DNA of 64,000 nt from Phlebopus portentosus (Eukaryota; Basidiomycota; Agaricomycetes; Boletales; Boletinellaceae), in contig JAYXKI010000002.1 of assembly GCA_037892935.1 (NCBI GenBank), positions 1,550,001-1,614,000 of the forward strand, in the 5' to 3' direction. The notes under the pieces are model-generated. The model was not told the DNA's origin. It saw only the letters and a program-made list of their open reading frames with translations, and made no database searches. The translations under genes were made by a program, and so were the position numbers. Shown piece by piece: positions 22,805-35,198 of this stretch. Position 1 is the first letter of the stretch; every line of letters starts with the position of its first letter.

Positions 22805-25070
22805 TTACTCGCTTCTATGCTGAGCATCCGCAACGGAAGCACGTCTACTGATAGGCTCGGGTACGACGTCAAAGCCGCTTGCACCTAAGTCCGCGGGAAG
22901 CACAGCCGTCTCATCAAGCACTTCCTCCACGAGGTGTTGACGCTCCTCCGGATCTGCGAGTTCGGGAGGCGCCTGTTCCCCCTCCAGACTGGAGACCAAG
23001 AACTTCGGCGGATTAACAAGACCGTTGAATAAGAACTGCAGATAACAAAGAAGGATACAGTCGAAGTCAGAAGAAGACTTGCTGATATAACATGAAGGGA
23101 AGTATCGTACCGTTCCATAGCTTAAAAGGGCAAAATGGAAGGAATCGGTCAGCACGCGATTATTGAATGAAGCAAGCACTTTCGCCCCCACGTAGCGCCG
23201 CGAAAACTAATTCAGAAAGAACACGTACACAAGAAGCGAGAATCCCAGGACCTGCAGGACCGAAATAGGCCAGAGGAGGCGCTCCCACCTGAGCGCAAGC
23301 GACACGAGCCATATACTGAGCGTGCGACATGTATCCGTAAGACTCCGAGCTGTCGCGGAGACATGTCGAGTCACACTGAGACCAAAAAAGTTGAACAATG
23401 ATATGCTGCATGCAATCGCGACGCCCGACCACAACACAGTGGGATTACCAATCATCTGGTGCCACCCGCGTGGAAGGTCAAAGAAAGGCGTCCGGTCCGC
23501 AAATCTTGCGAGGAGGGGCATGAAAATCAGGATCGTCACTGCACCGAAGAGACCCTCATAGCCCACGGCAACAAGAGGCGCAACCGTGTATCGGCTCATG
23601 ATTTTCTCCTCCACGACAAACTGGGTCGCGGTGCTGTTTGCGTCATTACCGATAGGAATATTAGCAAAAAAAATAGGGGATAAAAAATGTTGAAAGGATT
23701 CATCTGTTGACTGACAAGATTTGCGCAAACAGTATGAAAAACACGCCGACAAGGACTTTTGAGGCTTGCGGAGCTGCTTCCAGCCGAGGAATCGGGATAT
23801 CTGTGGGTCTATTTCCCAGCGAAGATGGCGACGTAATCGCGTTGAGAATTATTGTCGCAGTCTCTTTCACGGCATCTTTGATCATGGACCCACTAAGTCC
23901 GACAATAGCGACACCTAAAATCAAACCGTCATGAGATCTAACCACGATCACAAATAGATCATATGAAAGAAGGTTTCTGCATGAAAAGATGCGGCCAGAC
24001 CATATTTGAATGCAGATACGGAGACCACACCAAAATTGACTTGTGAAGAGCACAGCATAAAGGAAATTTGAGCAAACTTTCAGGAGACGAACCTAGCATG
24101 ACGGTCACGAGAGAAAGCCATCTGACGGAAGCTCGGTGAGAAAGAGCTAGGCAAGAAGCAAAAAGTACAAGGCGATACAGATTGGTATACATACTGGTAT
24201 AGCCAGAGCCGGCGATGAAGGAACAGAACGCTGAGGATTCCCACGAATAGTACGAGAGCGCCGCGCGTCATTTGATAAATAGAAACGGGCGTATAGAGAA
24301 GACCAACATTCATTAGCTAATGTGGTTGCACCAGAACATTTGAAAGAAATATTAAAAAGTAAGTTCAGAACGGCAGAGTGAGGTCAGAAAACGGACCGTT
24401 GTGCCGGTAAGATCGCATGCCGCAGGAAGCCATAAGAGGAGAATCTTGTAACCTCGCAGCTGCTGCGCCTTGAGCGTGTGCTTCGTCTGCGGGTCATGCG
24501 CAGGATCATCGTCGGCGTCCGGGGGAAGCTGGATAGCAGGTTTGAAGTATGTGCGGACGAGTGAATAGATGACAGGAAGGAAGCCTGATTTGGAGAATTA
24601 GGAGGTCAGAAGCCAGTGGCACAGCACGAGGGAGCAATCGGGGATGCTTAGCACGAACAGAGCATTTCGCCGACTGTCGCGGAAGAGAGGTTAGAAGAAA
24701 CGGGAGACGCGCAAGGCTTCGGGAATGTGCGTACGGAACATCTGAAGAGTCTGCCATACGGGCTGTTCATAGAGGACGTAATTCCTTTCATTTGGGTCAT
24801 TACAATTTTCTACACATTGCATGTCCTGTTCAGAAACAATTAGCGAAAGGCATCCGAATGGACTAGCACAAGTAGTACTAGTGTTTAAAACGTAGTAGTC
24901 TGAGTGTGCAAAACTTGCCTGCCATTTGCTCCAAAGCGAGTTGGAGGACCCCTTTTGCATGATACGAATGAATTGATGCCTCGCTTCGGAAAGTAGAGGA
25001 AAACACAAGGGCTCACTGTGATGATCATACCGGCGATAAGAATAGAGACATAGAGTCTACTGACGGCCAT
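22805..25070 (-). CDS. SLC35F6-like transporter (drug/metabolite transporter superfamily)
   Basis: A multi-pass membrane protein with EamA-type helices, probably in an endomembrane. The substrate is unknown. It aligns by eye along its length with animal SLC35F6: an N-terminal helix MAVSRLYVSILIAGMIIT, SNSLWSKWQ, QPVWQTLQMF, LPAACDLTGTT, YQMTRGALVLFVGILSVLFL, VEEKIMSRYTVAPLVAVGYEG and FFGLSVTRHVSATARSLTDTCRT. The C-terminal tail is hydrophilic and acidic and ends DAQHRSE. About eight introns are present. One (24918-24826) has a GC donor, is 93 bases long and has no stop in frame, so its removal is judged from homology. The start at 25070 is well placed before the first helix. It is divergent from the arrestin-like gene. 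Confidence 0.82.
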
Positions 25071-25461
25071 GGTGGACGTCGCTGGAAGAAACGGGCAGTA
25101 AGCGCGTGCGTGCGACTGAAGCGTCGGGGGTTACACGTCACACATCACGCGGATAAATCACACCGGAAAAGGGAATGAGGGATCGACGGAGAAGGCTTCT
25201 CTCTTGTCGAGGGCGTGTGGACGGAACACGCTAAGAAGAAGAAAATAAAATAAAATATTCCGCTATTTTCAGATGAAATACTAATATTAAATGCCTGGTC
25301 CTTCTCGACTCAACCAGCCCCTTCATCCCCTCCTCTGTTCCTCCTCCTTCTCCCTCTTTCCACTCCCCCACCCGCCTCCACAACGCACTCCGTCGTCCGA
25401 CGGTGTGCATCCCCGTCTTTCCAGTCAGCCCGGCTCTCCGTGTCGCATTCAAAGAGGCAGC
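25071..25461. promoter_or_regulatory. Intergenic region between SLC35F6-like and arrestin-like genes
   Basis: A divergent spacer with pyrimidine-rich stretches (25315-25380), as is common near fungal transcription starts. A frame opens from 25291 into the arrestin-like gene, but its N-terminal extension has no family similarity. No other feature was recognised. Confidence 0.35.
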
Positions 25462-27648
25462 ATGGTTAAGCTGTCCATCCTCTCGTACCGGGGCAACTCA
25501 AACTCGCGCTTTTTCCCCCACTCCGGTTATCTTGCCCTCACTCCAGTCAAAGTCGAAGGTGGTCAGTGCTCAGTGTCCATTATCTCTTCTTTAGGTTCCG
25601 CGCTGATCATCAGGTTCGCTCCCTTCCCTGGTCGCGTCATCACTTCATTTCGCGTTCAGTCGTGCGCACAAACCTTGACGAAGATCGCAAGCCCCTCCTC
25701 GCCAGCAGCGTCTACGCATCGGTGCGGTGCATTGAGGCACGTTTAGGCCGTGTCGGCGTTGTCAACACTAATGTTCTCGTCGAATACACACAAATCCTCT
25801 GGTCGAAGCCGAATGGGGTCAATTGGGCGGACCTCGGTGACGGAGAGTTCCCTTTCAAAATCGTCGTACCCACAAAGACGCCAGGCTTTACATATGCTAA
25901 TTTCCAGGACTATCGAGTGTTCTGGCGAATCGAAGCGGGTGTGTCTACTCCCGTGCTTTCTATAGAGCTTCCATTCGTTGACTGACTCTTCTCAGTCATT
26001 GAACACGCGCCGACCTTCGGCGTTGGGTCGCGAAAGTTAAAGACATACGAGATTCCTTTAGTACGATACGACACTCAAATTCCGCGGCGCGAGCCTCTCA
26101 TATCGCCGGCGCGTATCCTCACAACCCGGAAGCCTCGTGCGCCTGTCATCCAATATCAACTCTTACAACCAACTTCTCCTATCGGCCCTCTTGACATCGT
26201 TACCGTGCAGCTTATGCTCCGACCTATTGATCGTTCGGTGGTTGTTCGCAACGCATCGATGGTCGTCGAGCGCCGCATAGAGCTAAGCGAAGCTCACCAA
26301 CTGGCCAACCGCGACCGACAAGATTCTTCGAGTCCCAGTCCGAGCCCGAGCCCCAGGCCTGGTCTTCGTCCACTGCCTACTGCCGGTGGAGGGAATAGTG
26401 ACGGACCGATGTTCACTAATCACGACCGAAACTTCGAACGTCGCGGAATGAGCGAGCCTCCCACATCGAGCACCGGACGCTTACTCAGCCCGCCACCCGA
26501 TGCGCATTTTACGTCGAGTTCGCTAACGTCACTATCAAGTACATATACATCTTATTCGGTTAGCACTACTACCGATGAACGGCCGCTTCTGAACCCTATT
26601 ATAACCGACCTTCCTGCCAAAACAATCTCCCTAACTGTCGCACATGTTGATAGTACCGGCGCTTTCACAAAAGACCCGTCCGGTGCATATACCAAGACTA
26701 TGACCTTGCAATGGCCGGCGAGTAAATCACATAGCCACTGGGCCATGGGGGAAACAATGCAGACTGAGATGATCAGGGTTCGCTTCTTTATTCACGTAAA
26801 GGTAAGCATCGATCTGTTCAGTAAAGATGTACTCAACGCTGGAGCAACAATTGACTTGGTTCTAGATCATTGTTTCCTCACCGTCAACGGGCACCGAGAC
26901 GATCGAGTTGGAAGAGCGCGAACTCTTTCTCATTGCGACTAATGAATCCGAGCGAAAACTGGCTGCCACCAAATATGCCGACGCATCTGCCCGTTCCAAG
27001 TCGAAGTCGCCGAGGCGTAGTAAAGCGCCTTTATCCGAGAGTACCGAGAACCAGCTTCCGTCACCGCATCCGATACCCCCTGTTCCTCAGAGCGCAAATC
27101 CAGTCGAGACCCGAAATAACTTTGCTTCGCACCACCCGTCATGCTCGTCTCCCACCGCGGTAGTTCTGACACCACCACAGACGTTGCGACGTCCGCATAC
27201 TTCCGCCGGTCCTCGAGATAAGTCGAGTAGCCGTACGCACCACCGGCACCACGAGCACCACCGTGAACGCGACCGAAACAGAGAAGGTGAGAATCCTGGC
27301 AAATTATCCTCTGTGTTCCGATCCTCGCGCCGACCGGAAACGGCTCGGCCAACCTCAGCTTCAAAGGATACTCACACAACTTCGCCAACATCTGCATATC
27401 CTTACCCACCTACACATGCGCGCCGGAGCTCTCGAGAGGTGAACGGTGGAGCTGTGTCGATCTCAGGACCGGATGGAACTGCGAACGATCCGAAGTCTGT
27501 TCGAGCGTGGGAAGAGGAGCTTGCACGCATCGAGCGCACGTCGAGGCGAATGAGTACAGACGTACTCGGGTTCAATCTAAAGCGCTTACGGATGCGGACA
27601 TCCCGGCCCAAGACTGTGTCGAATTCTCTGACGAGCGACACTCCCTAA
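25462..27648 (+). CDS. Arrestin-like protein
   Basis: Probably a cytosolic arrestin-fold adaptor; alpha-arrestins recruit ubiquitin ligases to membrane cargo, though no PPxY motif is obvious here. It starts MVKLSILSYRGNSNSRFF. After an intron (acceptor at 25659) come VVRTNLDEDRKPLLASSVYA, NVLVEYTQILWSKP, FPFKIVVPTKTPGF and YRVFWRIEA, the N-terminal arrestin domain. A second intron leads to VIEHAPTFGVGSRKLKTYEIPL. The C-terminal half has a disordered Ser/Pro insert (about residues 230-330), then RVRFFIHVK and IIVSSPSTGTETIELEERE, the C-terminal arrestin strands, and a disordered Arg/Ser/His-rich tail. The start is chosen for homology over an earlier in-frame ATG. Confidence 0.78.
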
Positions 27649-30549
27649 CTAGTACAATCGGGATCCGGAACATGGCGCTGTTAGCGATATAGGGTTTCTA
27701 TTCCGAGGTGTCCTTGTTTTCTGTCTTCTTCCTGGTGCATTGAGCTCATGGCCCATGGAAGGATCGAAGCCGGGAGAAGTACACGTATTGTGCGAGAGAG
27801 TTCTTTCTTCGGCTGGAAGAGACTTTTCTTAGGACTGGATGAATCCCCGATGGGAAATTGTGGATGTGCTTCTCGTCTTCAATTGAGCAGATGCGGAACC
27901 TTCTCATCAGCCCGTTCGCAAAATGAATGCACGTGCCCCTTTTCCATTTTCCATCATTCCCGCTCTCCCACGCCTCCGCACATCTCCATAGAATCCTTCT
28001 TTACGGCACCGCTCCGTTTCGGGCTCGGCTGCACCCGGTCCCAGTCGCCTTCCGGAATTGGGTATGGTGTATCCACGCCGCTACAACATTGCAACATATA
28101 GGTCGGGTCCGGTCAGCGCTTCTCAACGCTTTGCCAACTCCATTTCCATCTTGTTCCCACTATCCCCTCTTTGACCGTACCCCCAGGGTCAATGTGCAAG
28201 TGCCCCTCTTATTTTCTCTTCTATTCAGTAGCACTGGCAACACAACATTCGCGGACACACGTGTTCAATTATCCCATTCACTAGGTTAATGTGTCAAGAC
28301 TTCTTCAATCGTGTTCAAAACAAGTGTTTATTCTCATGTTCCTTCACACCTCCGTGATCCCATTCCTCCTCTCTCGGTTTTCATCTCTTTGTTTCTTTCT
28401 TACAGCATCGCAAATCCAAAGACCGCATATATGTACCATTAGCATCGCAGCAACCCTCTCATGAACTCAATTCCAAGACGCACGCATACAAGTCAAATTT
28501 CTCTTTTTCCGCCGCTTTTTCCTGTTCTCGGTCTTGTTCCTGCATTCCTTCATTCATCCTCATCGTTTCATCTCGCGTGTGTACTGTCTCCTAATGGGTA
28601 ATACGAATAACAGAATTTGCATACAGCCAATGGAATTGGAAAGCCCAAGCAAGGACTAGTGACCCCGGAAAATTTGAATTGTTCATGATGAGAACGAAGA
28701 CATTTATCATTGACACATCCATCTTTCTTTGTCATCCAGATATATTTGATCTCTCAATTCATGCGGGCATCATCATCAATCAGTTCATCCGGGAATGCAA
28801 GTACGGTAGTTACGTAGGTTCAGAGCCTGTTTCATCTTGACAATCTGGACATCTCAACGGAGCGTAACAGCGGCGCGGGAACATGTATTACCGTCATCCC
28901 ATCTTCTTAGGGGCGTTCTTCTAGCTAGAGATCTAAGGATCCAAGAAGCCGAATAGTTGCCAAGGCATGGTATATGTCCGACGACAACAATAGTTACTAT
29001 GATTTGATTCAAATTCAAATTCAGAATCAAATTGTAACGAGGTTTCACGTGGTCGGGTGGTGGGGAGTAATCAGACAACCGCAGCGTCGTACCAACCCTG
29101 AAATTCAAAGGCTTTTCGCATTCATGGTCAACCGAAGATCATAACATAACATAACATAACATACATAACATAGCATTTGTCTTCTTTTATACAGTACCGT
29201 TAGTTATCCTTCTGGCGCGCCACGCTGTGTCGCATTGCCTCGTCTTCTTCGACTTCCCGCCCAGAAGAAACTAAAAAGAAGAACAAGAAAGAAACGGAAG
29301 AAAAGGAGCAGGCTAGAAGCAGGCAGCTCGGCGTTTTCTCCTCAACCTCAAAAACTTTATACATTTTATTCCATCCATTGAATTAATAATCCTCTTCCGC
29401 GATCTGGTCGGTTTAGATTCAGATCTGGGCCGTCTAAATTCCTGATTTGGAAGATTGATGGACTCATTTGAGTTCTGACTGTTTACTTCCTTGTGTTGGC
29501 GACCTTGGTGAATTTATTCTGTTTGTAAGTAGTGATCGATCAAACTTGCGGGGACTTGACGGAGGAGGATTAATATTGCTCATAATCATGCTTCGTAAGT
29601 TTAGTACAGCGAAACTCTCACTGAACAGCCATGAAGAAGGAAGCTGAGAGATCGTGGGGATTAGATGAATGATAGGATCATGATCCTATCTGGTTCCCAT
29701 CTGTTGAAGAACGTTACGGAATTGTTGCCACCGTGATTGATCTAGATCAGCATCCGGTGGATGAACAGGATGAACAACAGACGAATCCGTCGAATCGACA
29801 ATGATCCGAGTCTAACTAGTTCTCAGTCTCACTTGATGTCTTCCCGATGTTGCTAGGTTGGCGAATCGGATTGGAAGACATCGGCGGATAGGTGCGAGCG
29901 AGGTTCCTCAACATTAGTACTCAAGCGGCAGCCCAACCGCCTAAACGGACCGTATTTCCTTGGCTAAGTTGATGCAATGAGGCAAAGCTAGAGAAAAAGA
30001 TGAGGGTGTTGACGACTTCTGACATCGCTTAGAAGATAGAATTCATCCAGGTGGTCACGGTGGCCTCGTATCTCTTCCCCGTATGCATATCCGTCACGAT
30101 GGTCGATGGTCGCCGCCTCGCGGCCAAATCTTCTTCGCACGATCACAACGAAAAGAAGCTCCAGATACACTCCGTGCCGCGCACGGAAGAAGTATCGGCC
30201 GAAGTTCGCGGAGAGCTCGTCAATTTTGTAATCCTGAAACCTGAAATTTGATTCCGAGCGAGAAGATGACGATGACGACAGAAATACATGGCACGACAAG
30301 GCTTGACGGAACGCATAGTGCAGACGAACGCACATAATTATAATAAGTGGCTCGCATGGAATTTGGTATATGGCTATATCTCCGCTTCCGCTTTTTCAGC
30401 ATGTACACAGAAATTACACATACTGGAAACGCGAGTGTCAGTATCATGTTATGACTACAATTGAACAGAGATCATACATATGCATATGTCACCTTCATTT
30501 CATTCCGATCTAGCAAATTCAGCAGACAGCATGTTTATACCTAGCTCTT
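27649..30549. other. 2.9-kb stretch without a supported gene
   Basis: Both strands hold only short frames with no domain or splice chain. It includes an (ATAAC)n microsatellite at 29141-29172. It may contain long UTRs of the flanking genes or a non-coding transcript, but the sequence does not show which. Confidence 0.45.
29141..29172 (+). repeat. (ATAAC)n microsatellite
   Basis: Four ATAAC units are followed by two imperfect ones, in non-coding DNA. Confidence 0.85.
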
Positions 30550-31856
30550 CTAAGCTTCCGTCTCCGCCGCTGCGACTGATGGTACGTTTGAAGGGTCATT
30601 AGCAGGCGCGGGGACCCACGGATCGTCCGCACCTGGGGTCCCCACGGATCCGCTTCGTTAGTCGTGATAGCGATACCAGTTTCCTGCACTTGTTGCGAAG
30701 TGTCTATGTCAAATGGGTCTCTGCCCCACTCGTCTGCAGCGGTTCCCCAGTCACCACCCGAGGTATCTGCTACTGCATCTTCAGATTTGTCTTTGATGTG
30801 AGGTGCTCTTTCGCGTCTGGAATCGTTGGCGGCTCCGCCCCCTCGAGCATCTCGACCACGAGCGCTTCCACGTCCTCTACCGCGTCCCTGTTCGCACCCC
30901 TACCCCTACCACGTCCACCTCTATCACTTTCGCTGATACCCCACGATCCTTGGTCTCTTCCTGGAGGTCCCTCCTTTGCTTCACCATTATTTAAAGCAGC
31001 ATCAACATAAGGCCACTCGCTACTAGCATCCGGAGACTTTGGTGCATGGATAGACTCGTACGTCCCAGCGCCTTCAGCCACATTCGCATCCGCACCTTTC
31101 TTAAAGCTATCCCATTCGCGTACTCCGGCTCTCTCCATCTTGCGTTTCGCAACTGCTGCACGCTTCTCGTCGATGGTGGTTTGGATCTTACGTTGCCTGG
31201 CTTCTCTGGCACGCAATGCGGCTTGCGATTCTTGGAAGGCCTGTTCGTCTGCTTGTACAGTCTATGCATGAATGAGAAATGGAGTTTTCAGTGTAAATTT
31301 GGAAGGAAACGCGTAGTGACTAGACGTACTGCGCGTCGTTCCTTGATCTTCTCATTGTTCAGGCGTATCCTTTCCATACGGGCCGCAAGTTCTTCCGGAG
31401 ACAATTTCTCCTGATTCAACAAACATATACGAAGGGCCATGCGGAAGCACACAGAATTATCAACCCATTAGCACGCTGTAAATGTACAAAATATGGTAAT
31501 ACGCACTCGAGGTGAACCACCAGTCATGACGCGATCCTCATTCACATAAGGTGCAGGTTTCTTTGGCTTTCCTTCAACGGGGCTTTCCTTCTCTTTCTCC
31601 TTCTTATTCTTGTCATTAGCATTCTCCTCCCTCTTCCTCTCCTCGCACCCCTGCCTTTCGGAGTTTCAGGGTTCGCGTCCTTGCCGTTCGTATTGGGCGA
31701 CTCCGGCGCGTCCTTCGGCTTCAAACTTGAACCATGCTCCTTCTCGTCTGATACCACCTGCTCAGCAGTTGTGCTTGCATCGGGTACGGATTGTGTAAAG
31801 AGAAAGGAGGCCGCCTCAGCGCTTCCCTCGGCTGAGGAAATCTCGTGTTCGGTCAT
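30550..31856 (-). CDS. RGG-rich RNA-binding protein, Stm1/HABP4-like, with apparent frameshifts
   Basis: Likely a cytoplasmic mRNA- or ribosome-binding protein; the match to the Stm1/HABP4 type is by pattern. The N-terminus is MTEHEISSAEGSAEA with a GRGARRGRGR patch. Then come KPAPYVNEDRVMTGGSPR, an intron, EKLSPEELAARMERIRLNNE, a second intron and the charged helix ending GVREWDSFKKGAD, followed by an RGG tract and a Trp-Gly-rich end, with the stop at 30552-30550. To read it as one protein the frame must change three times, near 31627-31636, 30888-30910 and 30640-30643. Each time one base is missing in a G-rich coding-strand run. The protein-like sequence on both sides of each break argues for sequence errors rather than decay. 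Confidence 0.55.
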
Positions 31857-33415
31857 GATCAGGGCTGCTAGGCAGAAGAGTATTGAATGCGCGACGCGTG
31901 TGTCCGATCGGATAATTGTGAAAAAGCGGACATCCAGGAAAGGAAACTGTGTCGATCCTTACTAAAAATCTGGTGGCTACCTACTTTTCATTCTTGAGCG
32001 GATTGCTGTTGATAAAAAAAATGCACTGCTTCCTGGGACTGGCACTACGCAATATAGTAGCGAGATAAAGATGATAGGATAAGGATAGAATCAAACTTAG
32101 AGGTCGCAGATACCCCGGTTATGTGCAGATTAACTATAATGCCATCTTGCTTGACATGTACTTAAGCTAGGAAAATATTAAGATTAATATCAGGAGGAAA
32201 GATGCCTAAAAAGCCTAGAGGGAAAGGATGACGGCTGAAGGCCCGCAGTTTCTTCATATAGGAGATTTTCTTTAGTGGGTGCACTGGAACTGATGCTAGA
32301 ACCAAAGGAGTCTGCAGAATCAACTATAATCAATTGAAAATTTCATGCCATTCTCTGGTGAACCTGCCCTTGTGGTAGTTCCGTTTGGTACCTGGACTCA
32401 CCAGGATTGTTGTGCTATTCCAGCAGACCAAAGAAGATTTCAAATCCAATCACCAAGATCATCAAGCAGTTATGTGGGACATATGGTCTGTCCGAGTCGA
32501 CGTCGGAGTTACAGTGAGTCAGACTAGACAGAACCAATGGAAAGAAACATTGCGAATGGGTGACTTTTACTTGAAGAACATCATAAAAGCACCAGAGTCT
32601 GGGCATTCCAGTCCCGCGTGGATAATAGTCTCTGCTACACCCCATAATGAACCTCAAAGCCGTTAATCCTATCAACAGCCAGCAATTTGACCAACCGAAC
32701 TTCGTTCCGGAAGACAACGGCTGACGAACGAAGACTAAAAGCACACAGAATATCGCACCGCATCTAACCAATCAAGGAAGTTTTTTAAGAATATCAGACA
32801 CCAAAGTTAGCTGTACGTTACTCGACAGACAAAGAAAGTAAAATAGGCACCAGCGCACAACAACAGAAAATAAATCGAGATATTCTGTTAGATCAATAAA
32901 ATAAACGCGTAAAAGCTCGGTTTGGAGAAGTATATGGTGGTAGCGGGTTAACGAGGAGTGAGAGGGAGGGAGGGAAAGATAAAACAATAGAAAGGAAAGA
33001 ACAATTAGAAAACAACGTCCTTAAGGTGCAGGGGTATATAACTGAGACTCAGAACGGTGACTACACTTTACTCTTCTTTTCTATGCGAGCCATTCCTTGC
33101 ACATGGGAGTAGCAAACGATTTGCGCTGAAGTACATCCCGCAGCACAGCACGCGAGGCGACACCAGAGAATGGAGCAAACCGCGGTGCAAGAAAAGGAAG
33201 AGAAGAGGGGTATCGAATGGACGGATTGATAAGATACCAGACAAGAAGGAGAAACACGCAACCCAATTGACAAATAATTCCTACCGGCCGTAGTTGAGAT
33301 ATAACATAAACCTAAGATCAAACCAATGCTGAAACGGGCACCAGTTTAATACGGGGATAACCAAATGCTCTCGCTTCCCTCAAGGATGCGCAACATACGC
33401 TGCTACTGAATCGTA
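31857..33415. other. 1.6-kb stretch without a supported gene
   Basis: Upstream of the RGG gene and downstream of the beta-barrel gene. Short open frames (for example near 32415-32771) encode no recognisable domain and lack consistent splice signals. No repeats or RNA genes were identified. Confidence 0.4.
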
Positions 33416-34635
33416 TCAATTCAGCTGCGCACCAGCATTGATCAGTGCGCCCAGTTCGATGAGGGCCAGGTTCATGTTGTAAACGTTCCCGGAGGTAGCA
33501 GTTGGGACTGAGAGTTGGCTGGATCCGGTAGCGACGGCGAGATCAGAGGCAACACCCGTAGAAAGATCGTAGGATGAGCTCGATTCTGTAGAGCTTGTAC
33601 TAGTCGGCTCTGTCGAGCTGGAGGTCCATGTATCTGAGCTGCTTGACCAAGTCGAACTCGAAGACCATGTACTTGACTTGCTCGAAGAGCTCCAAGTTGT
33701 CGTCGGAGTCGGAGTCCATTCGGACGAGGATGTGCTAGTTGGGGTCCAAGTCGTTGTTGGAGTCGACTGCGACGAAGAGGAAGACCATGTCGAAGAAGTC
33801 GTCGGCGTACTATCGCCTCCGTCTCCGCTACTGCCATCATTAAACCACCAATCACCGTAGATCTGAACATGGCATCAGCAAAGTCTTACATCTCTTGTAA
33901 GGCGGCCACGTACCACACCCGTGTCTTCGGAAGCGAAGAACTGGAATAATCCCTTTGACATGTCCAGTCCACGGTATGGACAACCAGGGCACTACGTAAG
34001 TTAAGTGAGCAAAAGGCAAAGCAAGGAAATGAACGATAACCTACTTGGTCCATGATAGTCGCAGTCGTTGTCTTCCCCCCGTAAGTGACAGTGATCGTTT
34101 TGAAGCACTGAGGACCAGGATAGCCGTCGCCATATTGCTATTAATCAAGTAGTATGAAAACTAAACGCATCTCCATCTCTCCATAAAAATAGGCCACACA
34201 CCTGTGTATTCAGAGCAACGATCTAGAGAGACGTACGAGTAAGAATCGAAAGCGCTAGGAGTAGGACAGAAGTGCACTCACGAAATCGTCTTCATTGCTG
34301 TATTCACCGCACGCGCCACTGCAGTGCAAATTTCACATTCAAATACATGTCAATCAACACACATATCATGCACGGTGTCACAGATATAAAACAAGGTAAG
34401 TGACTCACAGTCCGACGTCATAGAAAGTAAATTTGGCATCATCACCACGCTTCCCCAGGCCGAAGTCGGTTGCATTTGCTGCGTCCGCTGCGCGTTCCTC
34501 GATGGGCTCAGGCTTGGGCTCGCGAGCGGCTAGATCGTGATGGCGCTTGGTATGGCGGGCTTTGTGACTGGCTGCACCAGCTGTGGCAGCGCCCAAAAGA
34601 ACAGCACTAATGAGAGCTGGGACAGACAAACGCAT
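33416..34635 (-). CDS. Secreted RlpA-like double-psi beta-barrel protein, first paralog
   Basis: An extracellular or wall-associated protein of the barwin/expansin/RlpA fold; in basidiomycetes such genes are often labelled riboflavin-aldehyde-forming-enzyme-like, which need not be their function. A signal peptide (MRLSVPALISAVLLGAATAGA) is followed by a pro-like stretch with a KR site. The barrel reads FTFYDVGLGACGEYSNEDD, FIVALNTQQYGDG, CFKTITVTYGGKTTTATIMD, CPGCPYRGLDMSKGLFQFF. A Ser/Thr/Trp-rich linker of about 110 residues, suited to O-glycosylation, leads to the tail NLALIELGALINAGAQLN. Several short introns split the barrel. A paralog lies at 41861-43030. Confidence 0.85.
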
Positions 34636-35198
34636 CGCAGAGGTGAACGTCTATTGGATGGTGAATAGGATTGGGTGAGCTGCCGAAACGTGAGCGAGAG
34701 ACTGGTGAAGAGAGCGTATTTGAGCAGTTAAAGAACGCGTTTTAAATGAGGGAATTGAGCTTAGTACGGGAGAAGTGAGGGTGTTAAAGGAACGAGGAAT
34801 CGGCGTGGTCGTCGTCGACGCGATGGAGGGAAGCAAGGAGCGAGCGCTGAACCGAGATGAAGGCACAACCCATCGGGGTACAAACCCATTTATCCCAAAT
34901 ATGGCTAAACGGGGTACACGCAAATCACAAAATATTATGTAATATTCTCCATTCCTCCGGTCTGTTTTCTCACAGCGGTTGATCATATTCGAAGGGCACG
35001 GTGCGTGGATGCACGCTCTAAGATACGTTACAGGAGAGTGGAAAAAGGAAGACATGAAAATAAATCGTTGTGTATGAACAAAACAAACATTTCTGCTACC
35101 AGATTTTGTCATCATCCGTCTGCAAGTCTCACAATAAAAGCTCGTGGATGGATAGTAGTTCGTAAAATAGCTTCGAGCCTGGAATGAGCATCACAAAA
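34636..35198. other. Upstream region of the first beta-barrel gene
   Basis: A spacer between two minus-strand genes. It would hold the promoter of the secreted protein and the 3' end of SIP5. No coding segment, repeat or clear motif was recognised. Confidence 0.35.
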
